Shown here piece after piece: positions 1-11,844 of a stretch of 64,000 nucleotides of DNA (its first letter is position 1; every line of letters starts with the position of its first letter). Where the stretch lies: assembly GCA_021292105.1 (NCBI GenBank), contig CM037873.1, positions 11,509,489 to 11,573,488 of the forward strand, written 5' to 3'. Source of the DNA: Anadara kagoshimensis (taxonomy: Eukaryota; Mollusca; Bivalvia; Arcoida; Arcidae). Position numbers and translations under genes: made by a program. A model generated the notes under the pieces. It did not search any database, was not told the origin of the DNA, and worked only from the letters and a program-made list of their open reading frames with translations.

Positions 1-461
1 ATATGGATATAAAATTTCTTGAATACTAATGTTAGTAATTAGAAATATATATAAAAATAAATAAATAAAAAAAACATGGACTAGTTTACTGTCGGAGCAA
101 GAGTTGGGATGGGGCATGGAATCGCCCAGACATGTGATCCCTATGTACAGGCGGTTCGTTGAAATAGAAAACCTTCCGCATTGCATTTGTGTCATTTTCA
201 CAGAAACGTGATAAAATTCCAAGTTAACAAGGAACTTTAAAGATTGGACAAAGGTGGATTTCAGTTTTGGTTTCACTAAGCGGAACGTAGTGAAATATTG
301 AATTAGAGCATTTCTCTTGTTTACACGCATAAAGATATCCAGTCGTCAAAATAGTTAATCCCGATATCGTATTGCATCCTTGTATGAAACATACAATATT
401 TGTTACGTGTATACATGTTTATGTTCAGAACCCGATTCGTGTACGAGATTGTTTAGGTATT
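1..461. other. Intergenic, nothing recognised
   Basis: AT-rich sequence with no open frame of interest, no tRNA and no clear repeat structure by eye. Confidence 0.4.
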
Positions 462-691
462 GGCAAACAACATTGACCTGCCCGTTTGACCTTTTATTAG
501 GAATATTCATATAGGAGGATCAACCTAAACCACAGGCAAGTAAATACATACGCAATGCGCAGGTGTACTCTATAAGGTGAGCATATCTCATGATGTATTC
601 AACATAAACACCTGTGCTCCCTATACATAGATATACTTGGTCCGTGATTAATATTTAAATGAAAGGTCAAGCGGACAGGTCAAAGTTGTTT
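462..691. mobile_element. TIR MITE, TTGACCTG...GGTCAA family, copy 1
   Basis: Ends are inverted: CATTGACCTGCCCGTTTGAC at the left and AAAGGTCAAGCGGACAGGTC at the right. No coding capacity. A second copy is at 3983-4203 and a left-end fragment at 18878-18920. Confidence 0.7.
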
Positions 692-723
692 ACTTTTTAT
701 ACTCCTAGATTCCAGATGGACAT

Positions 724-925
724 CAGTAGCCAAGTGGTCTAAAGTGCCGACTAAAGTATAAAAAGCGCGACACCGCATAGATTAGAATCTCATTCAGGAC
801 AAGTTTTATTGTTTGAAGATTGTCAGTAAGCTTGCCAAAAGTGAATGGTTTCTTCGAGCACTCTGGTTTCCTACACCGTCCCCCCGGGATGATCGGTCGA
901 CTGATCTAAGTATAAAAACTCGACT
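724..925 (+). repeat. tRNA-related SINE (family B), copy 1
   Basis: Head reads GCCAAGTGGTCTAAAGTGCC, a Leu/Ser-tRNA-like A box, and the body contains the shared TTTCTTCGAGCACTCTGGTT segment. Other copies: 43922-44105 (+), 26925-27093 (-), 36527-36685 (-). Confidence 0.6.
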
Positions 926-1333
926 GAAGCGTAAACCTATTTTACTTTACTTCAAACTCTAGTAAAATTGAAAACTTTGGCATAAAAATACACTTAAACC
1001 GTGTCAATGAACACAATTACAGTGTCTAGTTGATGGTATATGTTCCACTGACGAACCATAAACGTTTAACAATAAGGAAATGTCTCAGTTTTGAATGTTA
1101 GTACTTGGACCACTAGACCACCTCACAAGATATGTATTTGTCCCAGCGCCCTCTGTTCAGCGGTTTATTGTGTGTATTTGTTTATTTTCTGATTTCAATC
1201 ATTCTTGGTTGCGTTGTACGGTACACGATTTATATTGTCTATGTTTCGTTTCTTTTTCTGTGTGTTTTGGCAACGCTGTATCATTTTCTTTTTACCATGT
1301 ATTGGATCGATTGATTAAATGGGGTTTATGTAC
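926..1333. other. Intergenic, nothing recognised
   Basis: Two short overlapping open frames near 1095-1349 are T-rich with no domain, and I regard them as chance. No repeat recognised. Confidence 0.35.
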
Positions 1334-2622
1334 CAGTCAAACTATTTAACTTATATCGAGACGTCACCAGCTATAGGTGAAGTGGCAGATGAGCTTTGCG
1401 GTGCGCTCAGGACAATGTGCAGGGAGAGTTTTTATATCGTGCCACATCTGTCATGCCACGGGTAAGATCTCGTCCGAAGGACCCCGTGGCTTTATTTATA
1501 TCGTGCCACGTCTGTCATGCCACGGGTAAGATCTCGTCCGAAGGACCCCGTGGCTTTATTTATATCGTGCCACGTCTGTCATGCCACGGGGAAGATCTCG
1601 TCCGAAGGACCCCGTGGCTTTATTTATATCGTGCCACGTCTGTCATGCCACGGGGAAGATCTCGTCCGAAGGACCCCGTGGCTTTATTTATATCGTGCCA
1701 CGTCTGTCATGCCACGGGGAAGATCTCGTCCGAAGGACCCCGTGGCTTTATTTATATCGTGCCACGTCTGTCATGCCACGGGGAAGATCTCGTCCGAAGG
1801 ACCCCGTGGCTTTATTTATATCGTGCCACGTCTGTCATGCCACGGGGAAGATCTCGTCCGAAGGACCCCGTGGCTTTATTTATATCGTGCCACGTCTGTC
1901 ATGCCACGGGGAAGATCTCGTCCGAAGGACCCCGTGGCTTTATTTATATCGTGCCACGTCTGTCATGCCACGGGGAAGATCTCGTCCGAAGGACCCCGTG
2001 GCTTTATTTATATCGTGCCACGTCTGCCATGCCACGGGGAAGATCTCGTCCGAAGGACCCCGTGGCTTTATTTATATCGCGCCACGTCTGTCATGCCACG
2101 GGGAAGATCTCGTCCGAAGGACCCCGTGGCTTTATTTATATCGTGCCACGTCTGCCATGCCACGGGGAAGATCTCGTCCGAAGGACCCCGTGGCTTTATT
2201 TATATCGAGCCACGTCTGTCATGCCACGGGGAAGATCTCGTCCGAAGGACCCCGTGGCTTTATTTATATCGAGCCACGTCTGTCATGCCACGGGGAAGAT
2301 CTCGTCCGAAGGACCCCGTGGCTATCGAGCCACGTCTGTCATGCCACGGGGAAGATCTCGTCCGAAGGACCCCGTGGCTTTATTTATATCGAGCCACGTC
2401 TGTCATGCCACGGGGAAGATCTCGTCCGAAGGATCCCGTGGCTTTATTTATATCGAGCCACGTCTGTCATGCCACGGGGAAGATCTCGTCCGAAGGACCC
2501 CGTGGCTTTTATTTCTGAATATCCAGTGCTTGGCGATCTTGATCTGACCTGACTGAGGTTCGAACTCACGATCCCCACATACATGTCAAGGCGAACAATC
2601 TATCAACTGAGCTACCGGTTGG
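1334..2622 (-). mobile_element. tRNA-related SINE (family A) with internal minisatellite
   Basis: The left end carries the SINE tail (TATCGAGACGTCACCAGC) and the right end the reverse tRNA head (GGTTCGAACTC and ATCAACTGAGCTACCGG). Between them, the segment that in other copies occurs once has expanded to 17 units. Without the expansion the SINE would be about 300 bp, like the copy at 48062-48392. Confidence 0.8.
1439..2510 (+). repeat. 64-bp minisatellite, 17 copies
   Basis: Counting the CCCCGTGG motif from 1482 gives 14 units at exact 64-bp spacing, then one 56-bp unit and two more of 64. Units differ by few substitutions (GTGCC/GAGCC, TGTC/TGCC). Each unit holds an inverted repeat GCCACGGGG/CCCCGTGGC around an 18-nt loop. 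The unit has no stop in any forward frame and 64 is not a multiple of 3. This explains three overlapping long open frames of 323-383 codons; they are artefacts, not genes. Confidence 0.97.
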
Positions 2623-3260
2623 TTAGGGTTAAGTTCAGTATGTATTGGAACTACTGCTGTGCTGACGTTGAATGCTTCTTTCAGAAATCTTTTTCAAAAA
2701 ATCTACACAATGAACACTTATTTTTTCAGCATTATAATTGATATTACTAATAATAATACTAATACCAACAACAATAATAATAATACATGTAATAATAAAA
2801 TATTATTATTATTATTATTGTAAAGGGAAGAAATTACCTATAACAATTAAATTCTACAATAACTTGTATATACTTTACAACTAAGTATACTGTTTTCATT
2901 CATAAACGAGGAAAAGGTCATATTTACGCAAATATGGATCAGTTGGTCACACAATGCGGTCTTATTACAATAAAAACGGTATTTATCGTAGTAAAAAGTA
3001 GTTCGTGTTATTTTAGGTATTCAAAATATGCTAGCAGACGATAATGATGTCACTTGAGATTTAAGATGGAGCTGAAGCATGTAACATTACAGGAAAAGAT
3101 AGATGACGAACTACAATGTAAAGCTGATCCGGCGGATAGTTGAAGTACCGCTGGTAAACACTCAAGTTTTATGGGACAAGGCGTATTGTACTAATGAAAA
3201 CCTCATTTAAATCATTCTTAATTCAAATAAAAGAAAGAAATGAAAAATAATAAAACAAGA
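2623..3260. other. Intergenic with AAT/ATT simple repeat
   Basis: An impure AAT run followed by an ATT run at about 2745-2820 can fold on itself. Otherwise no feature recognised. Confidence 0.5.
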
Positions 3261-3481
3261 TACAGTACAGTCCCGTCGGAAGTTTAAACACTAGGCTGAC
3301 ACATATTGGTGCTGGATGACAGCTCATCTCGGACCCTCATTACCTACTTTGTATCTTGCCAGCTGCTATCAGTCTGATTCTGCAGTTTTTCGATCACTAG
3401 CTATCCATATTTTGGTCACACGACACTCGAGCTCCGACTTTTTTCCCTGTAGTTTTAAACTTTTGACAGGTTCGTATTGAA
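3261..3481. mobile_element. TIR MITE, CCTGTCGAA family, copy 1
   Basis: Ends TACAGTACAGTCCCGTCGGA and TTTTGACAGGTTCGTATTGA are inverted. It shares the CAGCTCATCTCGG segment with the copy at 3593-3796 and its ends with the better preserved copy at 6934-7150. Confidence 0.6.
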
Positions 3482-3592
3482 ATGGTACGTTTTTAATATT
3501 GCAACACTGGTAAGTCGTTAAGAAAATGTAACCTACAGAATCTGAAGATACATGTTATCGTTTATACGTCTGTCTAGTACAACAATATGAAT

Positions 3593-3796
3593 GCATATAC
3601 AGACCTGTCGACAGATTTACACTGACGACGTAATGCCAAACCGCCAGCTCATCTCGGTTCCTTTTTACCTATATATTGACAGTTTTTCAGCAGTTGCTAT
3701 AGACTTATCTTTTTGTCCGCTCTCGGTCACTCGACAGCCGTGTTCCGTCTGCATTTCGTTAGCCAAGTATTAAACTTTAGACGGGTCTGTACTGTT
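3593..3796. mobile_element. TIR MITE, CCTGTCGAA family, copy 2
   Basis: Left ATACAGACCTGTCGACAG and right TTAGACGGGTCTGTACTG are inverted. The internal CAGCTCATCTCGG is shared with copy 1. Overlying small open frames are chance. Confidence 0.6.
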
Positions 3797-3982
3797 GCTT
3801 CGGTCAGGCTTTGATACATAGCCCAAGTTATAGTATTTAAATAAATCAGACTGTCGAAATGTGTCATTACCTGAAAAGCTGAAATAATAATAACAATCGA
3901 AAAGGGAATAATAAACTTGAAAAAATAATGAAATATCAATTATCTATTTGTTTCAACTGATTTATGTGTACATCGCGGTCGG

Positions 3983-4203
3983 CAAACGGTATAGACAAAC
4001 AATATTGACCTGTTCGCTTGACCTTATTATTATGATGTACGTTCATGTGCAGGGAACATGGTGTTGGTTTATTTCGTCTACCGCACGAAACTTGCATCGT
4101 TTATGTATTAACTGCGAATCCTCACACTACCAATGTATCGGGTGGATCATCGCATATGAATATTCCTAATTAAAGGTTAAGCGGACAGGTCAATGTTGTC
4201 TAT
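3983..4203. mobile_element. TIR MITE, TTGACCTG...GGTCAA family, copy 2
   Basis: Left AATATTGACCTGTTCGCTTG and right AAGCGGACAGGTCAATGTTG are inverted and match the copy at 462-691; a 73-codon frame across it is not a gene. Confidence 0.7.
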
Positions 4204-4728
4204 AAACACAGTTTAAGTGTTTTATGCTGTTTGTTATCATATAAATTGTGGGTAGAAATATCATTGATCTAGTGGGAGTCGGTTATAAGACAACAATAAA
4301 ACAATAAACACTGAAAACTTAAAATAGCCAATTGATAAGACGGATTTTAATACAGTCACGCCATCGGTCAGGAAAGCCTCTGCCCCCACGAGAGAGCGAG
4401 AGCACCACGAAGTATAATCTATGAATCTGAAATTTGATAGTTTTAATAAATTGTTATGATATGATCCCCAGAGAAAATACATGTGTTACATAGTACCCGT
4501 AAGAAAAATATCGAAATAGGCATTGTTCATAATCACGGGTTATATAAATACGAAGTTTAGCTGGGGAGAGTATAAAACAATTTATGCATCAATATTAAAT
4601 TTCAGATATGACAATAAATATCTGCTGTAGAATGAAGACTGAAACAAGCAGATGTGACAGTTATTAGAGGTCATTTTCTGCAATACAGATAGTTTCACAC
4701 TACACGTCTCCAAACATATCATGACGTA
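4204..4728. other. Intergenic, nothing recognised
   Basis: AT-rich, no coding signal, no repeat boundary recognised. Confidence 0.35.
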
Positions 4729-4736
4729 CGTAGGAG

Positions 4737-5985
4737 CACAGGGGCCAGTTTCATAATAAAATTTAAAAAATACCCCCAAGTATATAAAAAGAGTAAAGGG
4801 GAACAACGAATCGGATCTTTCAAGTGTAGGTGCTCCGACAAAACTCTACATTACTTTTTTAATTTGTGTCCGATCATCGTGATCTTGGTGTCATTTTGTT
4901 CCCAGATAAATATTCTTTAAGTTGGCATTCAATTTTTGGACATAATTTAAAATCTTAATAAAATGTTCAAACGGAAAACACAGAAAAACAGTGTAATTTT
5001 GCCCGATGTAGCTAAGCCCGTCCATGTAAAAGTAGCTTAAAATTCGCATTACGCTCATGTTTTTCACTACCAGCGTCCGTGTCAACTACAAATGCTGATG
5101 TGGATCGAAGAACTAAATAAAAAGCAATAAATTTCAAAGGTAACCGTTACTCACTTCTAAATCTACAAGCTATTATATCCTATTTTGTTCCAACGCGGAC
5201 CAACTTTCCTCTATCATGCCTCCATTTTGAGCTCATACATAAAGCATGTACCGCGCATGTGTTATAGCTGTTATTCGGTTGGTTAAAAATATTTCAATAT
5301 ACTCTGTGTTTATGAAAATTTAAGAAAATGAAATTACATTAACTTATTTGATCTTTCTTTTTTAAGTATAAATCGTTATAACGTCATTTTGATAGAAAGT
5401 TTGATACATTGACAAAATTCAACAAATGCCAACGGAGGGGGTGAAATATTTTTGACCAATCAAATCGCAGCTTAAAATAACTGCATATATAATAACAAGA
5501 TGGAGGCATGATAGAGGAAAGTTGGTCCGTGTTGGAACAAAATAGGATATAATAGCTTGTACATTTAGAAGTGAGTAACGGTTACCTTTGAAATTTATTG
5601 CTTTTTATTTAGTTCTTCGATCCACATCAGCATTTGTAGTTGACACGGACGCTGGTAGTGAAAAACATGAGCGTAATGGGAATTTTAAGCTACTTTTACA
5701 TGGACGGGCTTAGCTACATCGGACAAAATTACACTGTTTTTCTGTGTTTTCCGTTTGAACATTTTATTTAGATTTTAAATTATGTCCAAAAACTGAATGC
5801 CAACTTAAAGAATATTTATCTGGGAACAAAATGACACCAAGATCACGATGATCGGACACAAATTAAAAAAGTAATGAGTTTTGTCGGAGCACCTACACTT
5901 GAAAGATCCGATTCGTTGTTCCCCTTTACTCTTTTTATATACTTATCGGTATTTTTTAAATTTTATTATGAAACTGGCCCCTGTG
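4737..5985. mobile_element. Foldback TIR element with 8-bp target duplication, hAT-like
   Basis: The ends are CACAGGGGCCAG and CTGGCCCCTGTG, and both sides are flanked by the 8-bp duplication CGTAGGAG (4729-4736 and 5986-5993). The inverted arms run about 4737-5300 and 5438-5985, roughly 550 bp each and nearly identical, around a spacer of about 140 bp. Short mirrored open frames in the arms are not genes. An 8-bp duplication with CA...TG ends is typical of hAT transposons; the long arms make it a foldback form. It sits in the 5' part of a family A SINE. Confidence 0.9.
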
Positions 5986-5993
5986 CGTAGGAG

Positions 5994-6290
5994 GTCGTGT
6001 TTTCGACCTCAGCCGGGTATGACTAAGATTTTAAAATAGGTAATGACTGTTCGTTTGCCAAACACTCAGCATTTAGAAATGAAAGTCACGGGGTCCTTCG
6101 GAAGAGACCTTAAAACCCAATGCACCTTGGCACGGCAGGCATGGCACATTAAAGAACCCTCCCTGTACATTGCCCTGAGCGCAGTCCAATGATAAAAATA
6201 TCTACCACTTAACCTATAGTTTGTGACGTTTCGATTTAAGTGAAATATACTTGACTGTTGCTCAAAACCCCATTCAATCAATTAATCGAT
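5994..6290 (+). repeat. tRNA-related SINE (family A), 5'-truncated
   Basis: Begins in the B-box region (GTCGTGTTTTCGACCTC), continues through GGGGTCCTTCGGAAGAGACC and CCCTCCCTGTACATTGCCCT, and ends with the tail GATTTAAGTGAAATATACTT. The foldback element inserted at its left edge. Confidence 0.75.
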
Positions 6291-6332
6291 CCAAGCAAAT
6301 ATATCAAACTCTATTTGTGAATCAACAGATAG

Positions 6333-6904
6333 CATAGCTGTCAAGGGTGATTTGAAGAAAAGAGTGAGCGAAATGTGCCATCCACACTAGGGGGTCCGGG
6401 GGCATGCTCCCCCGGACAAATTTTAAAAATCAAAGTAAGAATATGCAATTTCCTGCATTCTAAGAACAAAACTAAACATTTAAAACCTCAGAAATTTTTC
6501 ATAAAATATGTACTCACAACATGATCAAATACAATTTTTGGATTTAGACTTTTATCTGATTCGTCACCGCTAGCAGCCTTCCGTTTATCAATATTTAACA
6601 AACAGGAAAAAAACTTGTGAAAGGTAAAATACAAAAAAGAAATCGGATTACCGAAGGTCCGGAAATCGTCAAATAGGAAGTCGTGATTCTTAGAACTACA
6701 TTTTTTGAAAGATCAGTTAAAAGTTAAAAAAAAGTTTGAATAATAATCAATATATCGGCAGTTATCGTTAATAATTTGTATGAAATTTTGAACAAAAGGG
6801 TATTTTACAAATATGCGTGAGAAAGTGAGTGGTGTGCGTGTGAGCGTGATTAAATATCAAAATGCGTGACTCTCACGCGCAATGCGCGAGACTTGACAGG
6901 TATG
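6333..6904. mobile_element. Non-autonomous TIR element with 6-bp target duplication
   Basis: Ends CATAGCTGTCAAG and CTTGACAGGTATG are inverted, flanked on both sides by AGATAG (6327-6332, 6905-6910). It contains a GGGGGTCCGGGGGCATGCTC hairpin near 6390-6417 and no open frame. Confidence 0.8.
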
Positions 6905-6933
6905 AGATAGAGTTATCTAGGGGCTGTATTTGA

Positions 6934-7150
6934 TACAATACAAACCTGTCGAATGTTTAACACCGAGCTAACGAGGAGGAGTCGAAGCATGGCTGCCAAG
7001 TGGCCGAGGTATGGTTGATAGCTAGTTACTGAAAGTTGCAGGAATATAGAAAGCAGCTGTCGATATATGTAACGAGGCGTCAAGATAAAAATAAGCTGTC
7101 GGCACTAATTAGTTAGCTATGTGTTAAACTTTCGACAGGTCTGTATTGTA
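6934..7150. mobile_element. TIR MITE, CCTGTCGAA family, copy 3
   Basis: Best copy of the family. TACAATACAAACCTGTCGAA at the left is inverted at the right as TTCGACAGGTCTGTATTGTA, and the similarity continues for nearly 40 bp on each side. TA at each end suggests a TA target. Confidence 0.8.
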
Positions 7151-7238
7151 CGTTCCATTAGTCAAATAGAGCTCCCGGAACTCCATTGGTCAACCTGAGT
7201 AGTCATTGTGTTTGTAAATAATGTATCCCTCGTATGAT

Positions 7239-7780
7239 GATCAGAGCTGCAACAGTTAACGGATACTGTTCAAGAGCTCTCTATGGAGCTTTAATATGAT
7301 CAGAGCTGCAACAGTCAACGAAAATACTGTTCAAAGAGCCCTCTATGGAGCTTTAATATGATCAGAGCTGCAACAGTCAACGAATACTGTTCAAAGACCC
7401 CTCTATGGAGCTTTAATATGATCAGAGCTGCAACATTCAACGGATACTGTTCAAAGAGCTCTCCATGGAGCTTTAATATGATCAGAGCTGCAACAGTCAA
7501 CGAATGCTGTTCAAAGAGCTATCCATGGAGCTTAATTGTGATCAGAGCTGCAACAGTCAACGAATGCTGTTCAAAGAGCTATCCATGGAGCTTAATTGTG
7601 ATCAGAGCTGCAACAGTCAACGAATGCTGTTCAAAGAGCTATCCATGGAGCTTAATTGTGATCAGAGCTGCAACAGTCAACGAATACTGTTCAAAGAGCT
7701 CTCCGTGGAGCTTTATTATGATCAGAGCTGCAACAGTCCAATAATACTGTTCAAAGAGCTCTCCGTGGAGCTTTATTTAA
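7239..7780. repeat. 60-bp tandem repeat, 9 copies
   Basis: GATCAGAGCTGCAACAGT starts at 7239, 7298, 7360 and then every 60 bp to 7720; one unit carries extra bases. 60 is divisible by 3, so open frames on both strands (up to 128 codons, period 20 residues) arise from the repeat. There is no evidence that they are genes. The sub-motif AGCTCTCCATGGAGCT is palindromic. Confidence 0.95.
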
Positions 7781-8074
7781 TGGAAATACTGCTCGCTAAA
7801 TTAGGAGGAGAATGTAAAGTTTTTTCTATTACATCTTTGTCTATAAATTATATTTTATGAATTATTATTGTGTTTCAATTAATCCTTCTGAGACACGGTT
7901 TAAATAGAGTTAAATAACAGTTTACATAAGTGTCTGATTATATGCGGAAATTGGCATCCGACTATAGACCACGAATTTAGTCCAAACAGGAAATAACTAC
8001 AGAATATGACAGAATAAAGGTCATTACTGAAGGGTAAATTTATATAACAACTAACAAGGCCTTGTTTTGTTACA
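7781..8074. other. Intergenic, nothing recognised
   Basis: No coding or repeat signal recognised. Confidence 0.3.
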
Positions 8075-8370
8075 GGGTCTGGTAAGGAAAGGATTTTGTC
8101 ATGATACAAGGTTTAGTAAGGGATGGCAACTTATTTATGCCGGTCAGACAGTGCCTGGTTAGGGAGGGACACTTAATGTAAGGTCTGGTAAGGGAGGGAC
8201 ACTTATCTGTGTTTTGTCCAGCAGGGTCTGATAAGGGAGGGAATTTGTCCGGCAGGGTATGGTAAGGGAGTGGCACTTATCTGTTTTGTCCAGCATGGTA
8301 TGGCAAGGGAGTGACAAGCGTCAGAGTCTAGTAAGGTAGGGGCACTTAGGGATATGGCTAGCGAGGGACC
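8075..8370. repeat. Degenerate tandem repeat, ~45-60 bp units
   Basis: Variants of GGTCTGGTAAGGGAGGGACA and TTTTGTCCAGCAGGGT recur about seven times with variable spacing. Reverse-strand proline-rich open frames across it follow from the repeat. Confidence 0.75.
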
Positions 8371-9131
8371 GAGATTGGCTGCATATTCAAGAGTTTACAT
8401 GCATCTCAAATACGTAACATTAATGTAATTTTACAACTAATTTTTTGTATCCATGGAATCGTCGAGCGATATCTAACTATTGAATTGTCGATTGTGACTG
8501 ATTGGCGCATCTTTTGCAAGTTAATCACATTCACCGTTTACTGTTACCGTTATATAGTTTAGCTTTTTGAGTGTTTTGATGGCAATCGTAGTCAGAATTG
8601 TGCAACAGCTTGTTAGTGCCATGTAACAACTCCTAATAAAGCCCAACGCCTGATGAAGTCCAAATCCAAAGATTGAGGTTTCAGACGATAAGTTTTAAAG
8701 TGTTACAAAATAAAAGTATTCTCAGTATAGAACGGCTGTTTTTGACTTCTCATTTGGAGCCTCAATTTTTGGACGAGAAGTTGCTACAGTGCCATTTTAT
8801 ACACAAGTGAAAAATATAGTCATGCATATTGATATAATTTTTTTTGATTGAACGGGGGCGTCATTAGACATTTAAGTTCAAAACAAGTTTAAAAGTGAAG
8901 AAGGGTCAAGTCAACACTTAATGATGACCATATAAATTCCAATACTTGGTCAAGAACATAGTAAACATTATGAAGTCTATTTAATGTACATGTAGACACT
9001 TAATGACATTACGACAAAGGAGAATGAGACTTTATATAAAACAAGTTTTAAAAATAATATTTACTAATGATGAGGAATTTTATTCAAAAACGACCGTCTA
9101 GTGACTGGTTAAGTAATAATTGCAATTTTGG
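8371..9131. other. Intergenic, possible old repeat debris
   Basis: The motif AAACGACCGTCTAGTG near 9086 recurs at about 10203 (AAACGACCGTCTGGTG) and in weaker form near 9895, suggesting a shared repeat in 9060-10240. Nothing else recognised. Confidence 0.35.
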
Positions 9132-9136
9132 TTCAA

Positions 9137-9852
9137 CATAGGCGTAGGAGGGTTTTTAATATTGGGGGGGCCAAACCGAAGCTATGTCTTATGTCGTGCC
9201 GCAGGTAGAGTTTGAGAGGGGTGCTAAACCCCTCGCATAGGTGGGGGTCCGGGGGGAAATTTTTCAAAACTAAGTCCTGTCTAGATGCATTTTCAATCTA
9301 TTGTGCATCGTTTTGATAGGTTTAAAATACTGTGATATCAAGGCAAGATTATATAAAATAACCGTATGACACAAGTTCCATAATCACCCCTCATTGTTGA
9401 TTGATATCAGAGGCTGATCCAGAATTTTAGAAAGGGGGCGTATAATGTGAGATTTGAAGGCTCGAACCTTCTAGGGGGGTTCGGGGGAAAATTTTGAAAA
9501 AGTGGCGCAAAAATCCTGCATTCTGGTGCAATCTGAGCTGAACAATATGTATTATTAGCGACATAAAGGGGTGCGTATTCCCCCTACGCCCCCCGCTGAA
9601 TCCACCACTGGATATGGGGTACCTCGGAAAATTTTGACGCCCTTTTACAAGTATAATGATGAAATTGATAATTGATTGGTTACCAGATGGACATTTCCTG
9701 TTAACGCTCTGTTTTTTGTTTTGTTTTTTTTTCTCTCTTTGTTTTTTTTAGCATGATACAAAATTTCACACAATATATTGCGGGGGCCTGGCCCCCCCTT
9801 CTCTGACATTGGGGGGGGGGCCCCGCTGGCCCCCCCTGCTCCTACGCCTATG
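9137..9852. mobile_element. TIR element with 5-bp target duplication, G/C-run ends
   Basis: CATAGGCGTAGGAG and CTCCTACGCCTATG are inverted ends, flanked by TTCAA (9132-9136, 9853-9857). Long G and C runs near the ends. A second element is nested at 9408-9610. Confidence 0.85.
9408..9610. mobile_element. Nested TIR MITE with 5-bp target duplication
   Basis: Ends CAGAGGCTGATCCAG and CTGAATCCACCACTG are imperfect inverted repeats flanked by GATAT on both sides. The interior has the GGGGGCG...CCCCCTACGCCCCCC pairing. Confidence 0.8.
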
Positions 9853-9857
9853 TTCAA

Positions 9858-10711
9858 GCACTACAGTAACTGACGAGGAATAGTATTCTGTAATGCCCAT
9901 CCGGTGCTGTAGAATTAAAACTAGTGTAATATGTAATTATAACCACTAGTTTGGTATCTCTAATGGCGGAATAAGTTCGTTACCCAAGAGGCAATACATA
10001 GAACTGTCAGATAAACATTGTTCTTAGAAAGTGTACATTTAAATTTCAAAATACATCGAAAACTAAACTTTGTTTTATCGTTCAAAGTGAATGCCTTAGG
10101 TGGATTTAGCGAAAAATACATTTTGGTCTTCAATTTTCTGATATTAACATTTAAAACGTATGCATTACCACAATTTTGGTCCTTCGACTACTGGTTAGGA
10201 ATTATATTCCCAAACGACCGTCTGGTGCTTTAACATTAAAACAGTATTAATAAGAATTCAACAACAAAAAGTACATAATTTTATCTTTGTACATATATTT
10301 CACTTCAAGAAATACGCAATGTATGTTAAAAATGCTCAAAAGGCAGAATTGTGCATGTTCATAGTTAATTTGCCGTACTTTTTGTGTTAATTTCCATAGT
10401 TACATCGGTTTTCTGTGAATCTAGCATATTTTTATAATGTCAAATGTTATAAACTATAATGTCTAACCCTTTATACCCAACCGGTAAAGGTAAGCTTACT
10501 GTAATGCAATAGTATATTGTTTCCATGGTGACCATTTATTAGAAGGATTTAATTTACAGTTTAATATTTCTAACAATAAAAATCAATTTTTCTATTCAAA
10601 CCTGTATGGAATCACCGTGTGAAATATAAGTTGTGTGTGGTATATATACAGTTACACATAGGATCATATATCTAATCAAAGCAAATGTTTAACGCAGAAA
10701 ATTACATGATT
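9858..10711. other. Intergenic, nothing recognised
   Basis: AT-rich; a 71-codon frame at 10018-10233 has no recognisable domain. Contains the ACGACCGTCT repeat noted for 9060-10240. Confidence 0.35.
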
Positions 10712-10930
10712 GAACAAGGGACCCATGGGCCTTAACGCTCACCTGAGAATATGTCCCCTTTTGACGAAATTCAAAAAAGGCAACATAGAACATAGATCAT
10801 TGATTTCGGGGATTTTCCAGTCCGAGGTATGAGGCACTGTGACCCAGTCAAAATACTTCCTATATTATAGTGACATCGGAACAAATTTGAATTGCGCCTA
10901 CATACCGGTATAGAAAAAGTATCGATTTGT
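10712..10930. mobile_element. Degenerate Helentron/pearl-like element, 5' end
   Basis: ACAAGGGACCCATGGGCCTT followed by AACGCTCACCTGA matches the 5' end of the element at 55552-57332. GAACAAATTTGAATTGCGCC matches its 3' region, so the tandem core appears deleted. Confidence 0.6.
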
Positions 10931-10994
10931 AAAAGACACATGCACGCTAATACAATGAGGTTCAGGGCATTTTTGATTGAATATGTGTACATGT

Positions 10995-11115
10995 CTAGAA
11001 TATTTCATTTTTATCGAGACATCACCAGCTATAGGTGAATAGCATAAATTTTTGCCTTTGCGGTGCACTCAGCGCAATGTGTATGGAGTGTTCTTACGCG
11101 TGCCATACCTGCCGT
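10995..11115 (-). repeat. Family A SINE tail fragment
   Basis: TATCGAGACATCACCAGCTA and GCGGTGCACTCAGCGCAATG match the 3' part of family A. Confidence 0.65.
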
Positions 11116-11844
11116 TGGTTTTTAATTATCAATATGCTACATTGGTAAACATCCTGTTAGTAGTGGACATCTATCTATCACCTGTAATCAACAGGATTTA
11201 TCTTCACGTGTGTATATATAATGACAAATATGTCTTTATGACACCCGGTAAATATTATCTGTCATTTTTATGGATTCAGAGCATGTGTTCGAAAAATTGG
11301 AGTTAGATTGATTTGAATAAGAGACATACAAGTCTCTGTTTATACCAGAACGGTGCACTGACTTACTACCGGAATGAAATTAATTTTGAAAATAAAATTG
11401 ATTAAAATCTATGACATTTTATATTTTAATGAATTCATTTATAATAATTTGAACTGTCTCAAACGATTATTTCACTTATATTTCCTTCAATCAACAACCT
11501 GAATACATTCAGAACAATTAGAAAGCTGACGACCAAATCTGGCTCTAATTTGTTATGCAATTTGTGGTAATATTATATACAAACTTCACAAATTATACCA
11601 TTTTGACTTAAAACGAAACTTTAAAAACCTTCAAAATGCAACACAAACTAACATGTTACAGATAGTCTTTCCTCGGCAGCTTAACACCATGTACGTCATC
11701 AATTAGGTCGCCGGAAAGTTACGAGCGGTGTCGGATATTAGCAGTTCATTTGTGTACATAACAAGTGAATGTATGGTGTACCAAGTTGACAGACACATCA
11801 ATAATGGCAACGCTACCCATAAGAATACAATATACAAAATTAAT
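11116..11844. other. Intergenic, nothing recognised
   Basis: No coding, RNA or repeat signal recognised. Confidence 0.35.

Noticed and set aside
1396..2552. Three overlapping open frames of 323-383 codons
   Set aside because: They are the three readings of the stop-free 64-bp repeat; the peptide period and lack of any domain show they are artefacts.
1334..2622. CRISPR-like array (regular repeats)
   Set aside because: Units are contiguous with no unique spacers and sit in a eukaryotic SINE.
4891..5085. 64-codon reverse frame in the foldback left arm
   Set aside because: The mirrored copy in the right arm differs, includes a stop, and shows no domain; a by-product of the arms.
7315..7860. 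Repetitive 118-128 codon frames on both strands
   Set aside because: Produced by the 60-bp tandem array, whose unit length is a multiple of three.
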